The position numbers and the translations under genes were made by a program. DNA of 64,000 bases from UBA1205 sp045534635 (lineage in GTDB: Bacteria > Bacteroidota > Bacteroidia > Bacteroidales > WCHB1-69), in contig JAZSKB010000011.1 of the NCBI GenBank assembly GCA_045534635.1, positions 1 to 64,000 of the forward strand, read 5' to 3'. Below, in pieces: positions 59,690-64,000 of the stretch; position 1 is the stretch's first letter; each line of letters begins with the position of its first letter. The notes beneath the pieces were generated by a model. That model had not been told where the DNA came from and searched no databases. It worked only from the letters and a program-made list of their open reading frames with translations.

Positions 59690-62080
59690 GTGAGAGGCTA
59701 TTTTTTGAGTAAGATAATTATAGAGCAAAGAAATTACATTTTGGTAATTGCTATCTTGTTGTTGTTCCCATTTTTGTATGGACAACAGAAATATACTATT
59801 AGTGGTTATATCCGAGATATTGACAATGGAGAAGTATTATCAAATGTAAATGTGTATCTTGTCGAAAATAGTAAAGGCACAACAAGCAATAATTATGGTT
59901 TTTATTCTATCACAGTAGAACAAGGAGAATATACGATAAAAGCACAATTTGTTGGTTTTCAATTATATGAACAAAAAGTTTCATTAAATAAAAATATTCG
60001 TTTAGATATTGATATGCAAACTATGGTTTTTCAAACCAAGGAATTTGTTATAAGTTCGCAACACAACGATGATAATGTAAAATCTTCATCAATGGGAACA
60101 CAAGCAGTAAATATTGAGACGATAAAAAAAATGCCTGCTTTTTTTGGAGAAGCTGATATATTGAAAACAATACAATTGATGCCAGGAGTACAATCTTCGG
60201 GAGAAGGTTCTTCGGGTTATTATGTTCGTGGTGGAGGAATAGACCAAAATTTGGTGTTATTAGACGAAGCAATTATTTATAATACAGGTCATTTATTTGG
60301 TTTTTTTTCTATTTTCAATGCAGATGCTATTCGTTCTGCTGAAATGATAAAATCGGGAATGCCAGCCAATTATGGAGGTAGATTAGCTTCTGTTTTAGAA
60401 GTGAATATGAAAGAGGGAAATATGAAAAAATACGAAGTAGATGGAGGGATTGGACTTATCTTTGCTCGTATTTCGGCACAAGGTCCGATTGTTAAAAATA
60501 AAGCATCTTTTTTGGTTTCAGCACGTAGAACATACATAGATGCTCTTATTCAGCCTTTTTTAAAAAAAGATTCTCCAGCAAAGGGGTTAAAATTTTATTT
60601 TTATGATTTAAATGCAAAAGCTAATTGGCGAATCAATGATAAACATACTATCTTTTTAAGTGGTTATTATGGTATGGATACTTATGGTTTTAAAAGTGAA
60701 GAATCTGCTCTTGATGCTCAATTTACTTGGCGTAATGCTTCTGCTTCTTTTCGGTGGAATTATGCAATAAATAATCAAATATTTCTCAATACTTCCTTGT
60801 TATTTAGTGATTACGATTTTCAGACAAGTATGGGATTTGATGTTTATAATTTACAAGTTTTTTCAGGTATTCGAGATTATGCATTCAAATCGCATATAAC
60901 TTATATGCCCGATAGGCATATATTAAAATTTGGTGTTGATTATACATTTCATCATTTTCGACCAAATACATTCAATGCAGAAGCAGGTTCTTATTTAGAA
61001 ATACCATCTCCATCTCATTATTTTGCAAATGAAGTGGCTATGTTTGCAAATGATGAAATTGATTTAAGTGACTGTATTCGTTTGAATATTGGTCTTCGAG
61101 GGACATTTTTTCAACATATAGGCAATTATATGCAATATCATGCCGATGAATTTGGACGACCTATTGATTCAACATTTTATGCAAAAGGTGAAAATGTAAA
61201 ACATTATTGGGGGATAGAGCCTCGTGTTTCGCTTCGATTTTTGTTAGATAAAACTACATCTTTGAAAGTATCTTATATGCACAACTATCAATATTTACAT
61301 CAAGTGGCATTGTCTTCTATTTCATTGCCTACCGATGTTTGGTTGCCATCTACCTACAATATCAAACCATTAATAGGCAATCAATATTCAATTGGGGTGT
61401 ACAAAAATTTTAAAAATAATATGTTTGAAACATCTATTGAGTTGTATTACAAAGATATGAAGAATTTAACAGAATATAGAGAAGGATATTCTCCTTTGAC
61501 AGAAGCCTCCAATAGTTTGGATATGCAATATACTCAAGGCGATGGTTATAGTTATGGAGTAGAATTTTTTGTAAATAAAACAATAGGAAAATTTACTGGT
61601 TGGGTGGCTTATACTTTATCGTGGTCGCGACGAGAATTTCCAGAGTTGAATGGAGGTAAAGAATTTCCATCGCAAAACGACCGAAGACATGATGTGTCAA
61701 TAACATTATCTTATGATATTTTACCCAATCTTACTGCTTCGGCTGTTTGGGTATATGCAACAGGAAATACAATGACAATTCCTATCGGTTTTTATTTTGT
61801 GGGATATAATTTAATAACCCAGTATAGTGATAGAAATGCTTATCGTGTTCCACCATATCATCGTATGGATTTATCTGTGAATTGGGTGATGAAAAAAACT
61901 GAAAGATTTGAACATTCATTGAACTTTTCTGTTTACAATGTGTACAATAGAAAAAATCCATTTTATATAACCATAGCAACACAAATGAATACTGCAGATA
62001 TGGAAATTACCAATCAAGCATATCAAATGTCGTTGTTTCCGATATTGCCTTCTATATCGTGGAATTTTAAATTTAAATAA
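59690..62080 (+). CDS. TonB-dependent receptor with carboxypeptidase-like N-terminus
   Basis: A 796-residue outer-membrane receptor. A signal region (about 10-31) leads to a CarboxypepD-reg-like domain (YTISGYIRDIDNGEVLSNVNVYL, about 34-56), the plug at about 130-240 (FGEADILKTIQLMPGVQSS, YYVRGGGIDQNLVLLDEA), and a 22-strand-type barrel ending in the aromatic SISWNFKFK. This form lacks the SusD partner and pairs with DUF4249 instead. No ATG lies near the start: the frame begins at GTG (59690), with TTG at 59705 as an alternative. The ligand is unknown. Confidence 0.9.
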   Translation: MRGYFLSKIIIEQRNYILVIAILLLFPFLYGQQKYTISGYIRDIDNGEVLSNVNVYLVENSKGTTSNNYGFYSITVEQGEYTIKAQFVGFQLYEQKVSLNKNIRLDIDMQTMVFQTKEFVISSQHNDDNVKSSSMGTQAVNIETIKKMPAFFGEADILKTIQLMPGVQSSGEGSSGYYVRGGGIDQNLVLLDEAIIYNTGHLFGFFSIFNADAIRSAEMIKSGMPANYGGRLASVLEVNMKEGNMKKYEVDGGIGLIFARISAQGPIVKNKASFLVSARRTYIDALIQPFLKKDSPAKGLKFYFYDLNAKANWRINDKHTIFLSGYYGMDTYGFKSEESALDAQFTWRNASASFRWNYAINNQIFLNTSLLFSDYDFQTSMGFDVYNLQVFSGIRDYAFKSHITYMPDRHILKFGVDYTFHHFRPNTFNAEAGSYLEIPSPSHYFANEVAMFANDEIDLSDCIRLNIGLRGTFFQHIGNYMQYHADEFGRPIDSTFYAKGENVKHYWGIEPRVSLRFLLDKTTSLKVSYMHNYQYLHQVALSSISLPTDVWLPSTYNIKPLIGNQYSIGVYKNFKNNMFETSIELYYKDMKNLTEYREGYSPLTEASNSLDMQYTQGDGYSYGVEFFVNKTIGKFTGWVAYTLSWSRREFPELNGGKEFPSQNDRRHDVSITLSYDILPNLTASAVWVYATGNTMTIPIGFYFVGYNLITQYSDRNAYRVPPYHRMDLSVNWVMKKTERFEHSLNFSVYNVYNRKNPFYITIATQMNTADMEITNQAYQMSLFPILPSISWNFKFK

Positions 62081-62083
62081 GCA

Positions 62084-62983
62084 ATGAAAAAATATATATT
62101 ATTAATAATACCGATAATGCTCTTGTTGAGTTGTGAAACTCCGATAAGTGTAAAATTACCAAAATCAAGTTCAACCAAAGTAATAGAAGGCTGGATTGAA
62201 AATGGACAATCACCTATTGTTGTTGTTTCCAATTCTTTAGATTATTATTCTACTATTAATGTAGATTCTATTCAAGCAAGTGTAGATAAAGATGCAATAG
62301 TAACAGTAACAGATGAATATGGTAATACAGAACAATTGAAGTTGGGTTTTAGTTTTGAGCATATTTTCGGCTTAATGGGAGCAGTTTATTCAGGAACAAC
62401 AATTGTCGGAGAAGCTGGAAAAACATATTATTTGCGTGTAGAAGATAAAGATGGAAATGTTTATACTGCTACAACAACTATCCCCAATAATACGGTTAAT
62501 ATTGATTCTTTGAAATTTACCAATAATAATCCTACAGATACTGCTGCTTTGATACGTGTTTATTTTACAGATGAGGCTTCAACATACGATTGTTATCGTT
62601 TTTTTGTTAAGGTAAATAATTTAGATGTTTGTTATTCTCAAATCAGTTTAGGAACTTTCGACGATTTAACATTCAATGGAAAGGCTATGAATTATGAAAT
62701 GATACGTAGTCCGTTGAGTAATATGGTAATGACAGCAATGTCGGAAAAAGATAGAGAAGCATATTATCGTCGATATTTTAAAAAAGGAGATGTCGTTTGT
62801 GTACGTTCTACATTGACCGATACTGCCACATTGAATTATTGGTTTCCTTTGCAAGTTGACGTTCAAGTAGGATTTGTCGCCTATATGATAACAAGTACTT
62901 ATCCTACCAATATCAAAGGTGAAAATGTGACTGGCATTTGGTCTGGATATAATGCTCGTTACGATACGCTTGTTTTTGAATAA
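62084..62983 (+). CDS. DUF4249 lipoprotein, partner of the TonB receptor
   Basis: A 299-residue lipoprotein (lipobox LLSC at about residue 17) with the DUF4249 domain pattern: KVIEGWIENGQSPIVVVSNSLDYYS at about 32-56, TVTDEYGNTEQL, AGKTYYLRVEDKDGNVYTATTTIPN (about 114-138). DUF4249 genes directly follow TonB receptors of this type throughout Bacteroidota, and the 3-nt gap here shows the same coupling. It probably sits on the outer membrane as the lid or recognition part. Its stop lies 1 nt before the engB stop from the other strand. Confidence 0.88.
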   Translation: MKKYILLIIPIMLLLSCETPISVKLPKSSSTKVIEGWIENGQSPIVVVSNSLDYYSTINVDSIQASVDKDAIVTVTDEYGNTEQLKLGFSFEHIFGLMGAVYSGTTIVGEAGKTYYLRVEDKDGNVYTATTTIPNNTVNIDSLKFTNNNPTDTAALIRVYFTDEASTYDCYRFFVKVNNLDVCYSQISLGTFDDLTFNGKAMNYEMIRSPLSNMVMTAMSEKDREAYYRRYFKKGDVVCVRSTLTDTATLNYWFPLQVDVQVGFVAYMITSTYPTNIKGENVTGIWSGYNARYDTLVFE

Positions 62984-62984
62984 T

Positions 62985-63587
62985 TTAGGGTTGTATTGTT
63001 AGATTGGTTTGTTCTATAAATGATAAAAATTCTTCTTTTCCGGCTTTTGTAACAGCAGAAGAAATAAAATAGGGTGGTAGTTCTTCCCAATATTCGCCAA
63101 TAACAGACATGAATTTTTGAATATTTTCTTTAGTTTTGCTCACACTTTGTTTATCCGATTTGGTAAAAATGAGTACAAATGGTATTTCGTTTTCTCCGAG
63201 TTGGATTAGAAAATCAATGTCTATTTTCTGAGGTTCTAAACGACTATCAATAAGCACACAGGTATAAACTAAATTTGGTCGCAATTGTAGATAATCTGAA
63301 ATCATTTTAGGGAACGATTCTCTAATGTTTTTTGCTATTTTAGCATAGCCGTAACCTGGTAAATCTACAAGATACCATTGATTGTTGACAATAAAATGAT
63401 TAATTAATTGTGTTTTTCCCGGCTTTGACGATGTTTTTGCCAATTTTCCATTATTGGTCAACATATTGATAAATGATGATTTCCCAACATTTGAACGCCC
63501 TATAAAAGCGTATTCTGGAATATGATTTGTTGGACACTCTTTGTAATTGCTGCTACTTTTTACAAATATTGCTTCTTTTATTTGCAT
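62985..63587 (-). CDS. engB: Ribosome-biogenesis GTPase EngB/YihA
   Basis: A 200-residue small GTPase needed for large-subunit maturation. All G motifs are present: G1 GRSNVGKSSF (about 31-40), G3 DLPGYGYA, G4 TKSD, and SSAVTKAG as G5. The size and the single-domain layout agree with EngB. It is 4 nt downstream of the acyltransferase-like gene and converges with the DUF4249 gene. Confidence 0.96.
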   Translation of the reverse strand: MQIKEAIFVKSSSNYKECPTNHIPEYAFIGRSNVGKSSFINMLTNNGKLAKTSSKPGKTQLINHFIVNNQWYLVDLPGYGYAKIAKNIRESFPKMISDYLQLRPNLVYTCVLIDSRLEPQKIDIDFLIQLGENEIPFVLIFTKSDKQSVSKTKENIQKFMSVIGEYWEELPPYFISSAVTKAGKEEFLSFIEQTNLTIQP

Positions 63588-63591
63588 GTGA

Positions 63592-64000
63592 TTATTGTTC
63601 TAAATGGTTGCGAAAACAATTGATATGTCTTTCTTTTTTTTGTTGATAAATATCATCAATATTAATTAAAATAGCACTTTCTTCAACATCGCCAAATGCC
63701 ACATTGTCGGAAGTTCCAAAATATTTCATTGTAGGTGATAATCCCATGTATATTTTGATAAGTGGTGGTATTTTGCATTGCAATTTACCAACTTCTTGAA
63801 CCAATATTTTGTAATCTTCTTCGGTAGTTTTGCCTATTAAAATTGTGTTTAATATGGATTTTTTATGATACAATGGCAATGGTTTTATTGGACTTATCAA
63901 ATCTTCTTGAGAGGAAAAATGTTTTTCTAAAAAGAATAAAATCAAATCACGAGCCAATTTGTTGTACGATTTGTACATTGTCATTTTACCATAAAAATAT
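63592..64000 (-). CDS. N-acyltransferase-like protein (hemolysin/OlsB-GlsB type), 5' end outside window
   Basis: A partial gene. The reading frame stays open to the window edge; the first in-window ATG is at 63984 but codons upstream are also open, so the N-terminus is missing. The visible C-terminal 130 residues include KIPPLIKIYMGLSPTMKYFG and FGDVEESAILINIDDIY, which I recognise from C-termini of GNAT-type hemolysin-like acyltransferases. That group includes OlsB and the Bacteroides GlsB that make ornithine or glycine lipids. Catalytic motifs would lie in the missing part, so the assignment rests on the tail only. Confidence 0.6.
   Translation of the reverse strand, partial: YFYGKMTMYKSYNKLARDLILFFLEKHFSSQEDLISPIKPLPLYHKKSILNTILIGKTTEEDYKILVQEVGKLQCKIPPLIKIYMGLSPTMKYFGTSDNVAFGDVEESAILINIDDIYQQKKERHINCFRNHLEQ

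Overview
The window is a chromosomal piece of an AT-rich (roughly one-third GC by eye) member of the Bacteroidota. It most resembles an anaerobic or fermentative Bacteroidales-type organism. Five things point there: about twenty promoters with the Bacteroidota -7 box TAnnTTTG and no Shine-Dalgarno-like leaders; a type IX secretion (T9SS) sorting tail on a giant surface protein; a TonB-dependent receptor paired with a DUF4249 lipoprotein; families largely confined to the phylum (DUF2723, DUF4199, DUF4159, MbnP-like); and an RnfB electron-transport subunit plus a FeoA-FeoB fusion. The species cannot be named from this sequence. There is no rRNA, CRISPR array, prophage or intact insertion sequence; the only RNA gene is tRNA-Ser(UGA).

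Layout. 1-8.0 kb, minus strand: a secreted/lipoprotein trio (beta-helix protein, small secreted protein, MbnP-like protein) behind DUF2723, pheS and a periplasmic cyclophilin. 8.1-13.4 kb, plus: a small lipoprotein, an asparagine-synthetase homologue lacking the glutaminase cysteine, ogt, galE, an MBL hydrolase and folE. 13.5-18.6 kb, minus: atpBEFHAG without the beta and epsilon genes. 18.8-23.4 kb, minus: a 1,534-residue T9SS surface protein with a beta-helix start, a (Gly-Gly-X)n block, eleven MBG modules and a sorting domain. 23.8-30.5 kb: two unknown membrane proteins, a secreted protein, an OmpA-type lipoprotein, a thioesterase, a 3-TM protein, a HAD phosphatase and feoAB. 30.5-39 kb: tRNA-Ser, a fused peptide-ABC ATPase, then a six-gene minus-strand operon (fabG, DUF4199, GT2, GT4, a sigma-54-activator-like regulator without a DNA-binding domain, C69 dipeptidase). 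39-45.8 kb, minus: an LTA-synthase-like sulfatase, SDR, S4 protein, DUF4159, RNase G, a 29-residue mS38-like ribosomal peptide and HU. 46-50.3 kb, plus: an outer-membrane-like protein, a solitary RnfB and three tandem TonB genes. 50.3-54.3 kb, plus: prenyl synthase, mrdA and rodA. 54.3-64 kb: nitroreductase, lptD, an amidase, an MlaD/MCE protein, TonB receptor plus DUF4249, engB, and the end of an N-acyltransferase-like gene running off the edge.

Functionally most of the window is envelope biology (LptD, MlaD, amidase, PBP2/RodA, OmpA, TonB, TBDT, glycosyltransferases, sulfatase) mixed with core energy metabolism and translation. The most interesting points are: (1) the tonB array carries copies of the 3' end of rnfB in front of its second and, more weakly, third member, so the duplication unit can be read directly; (2) the giant secreted protein has a predicted polyglycine-II-like (GGX)n block inside a beta-helix; (3) a terminator-like hairpin sits between atpE and atpF; (4) an asparagine-synthetase-fold enzyme lacks its glutaminase nucleophile; (5) a sigma-54-activator-like regulator lacks a DNA-binding domain and has a changed GAFTGA loop. 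I do not see a clearly new defence or mobile system here.
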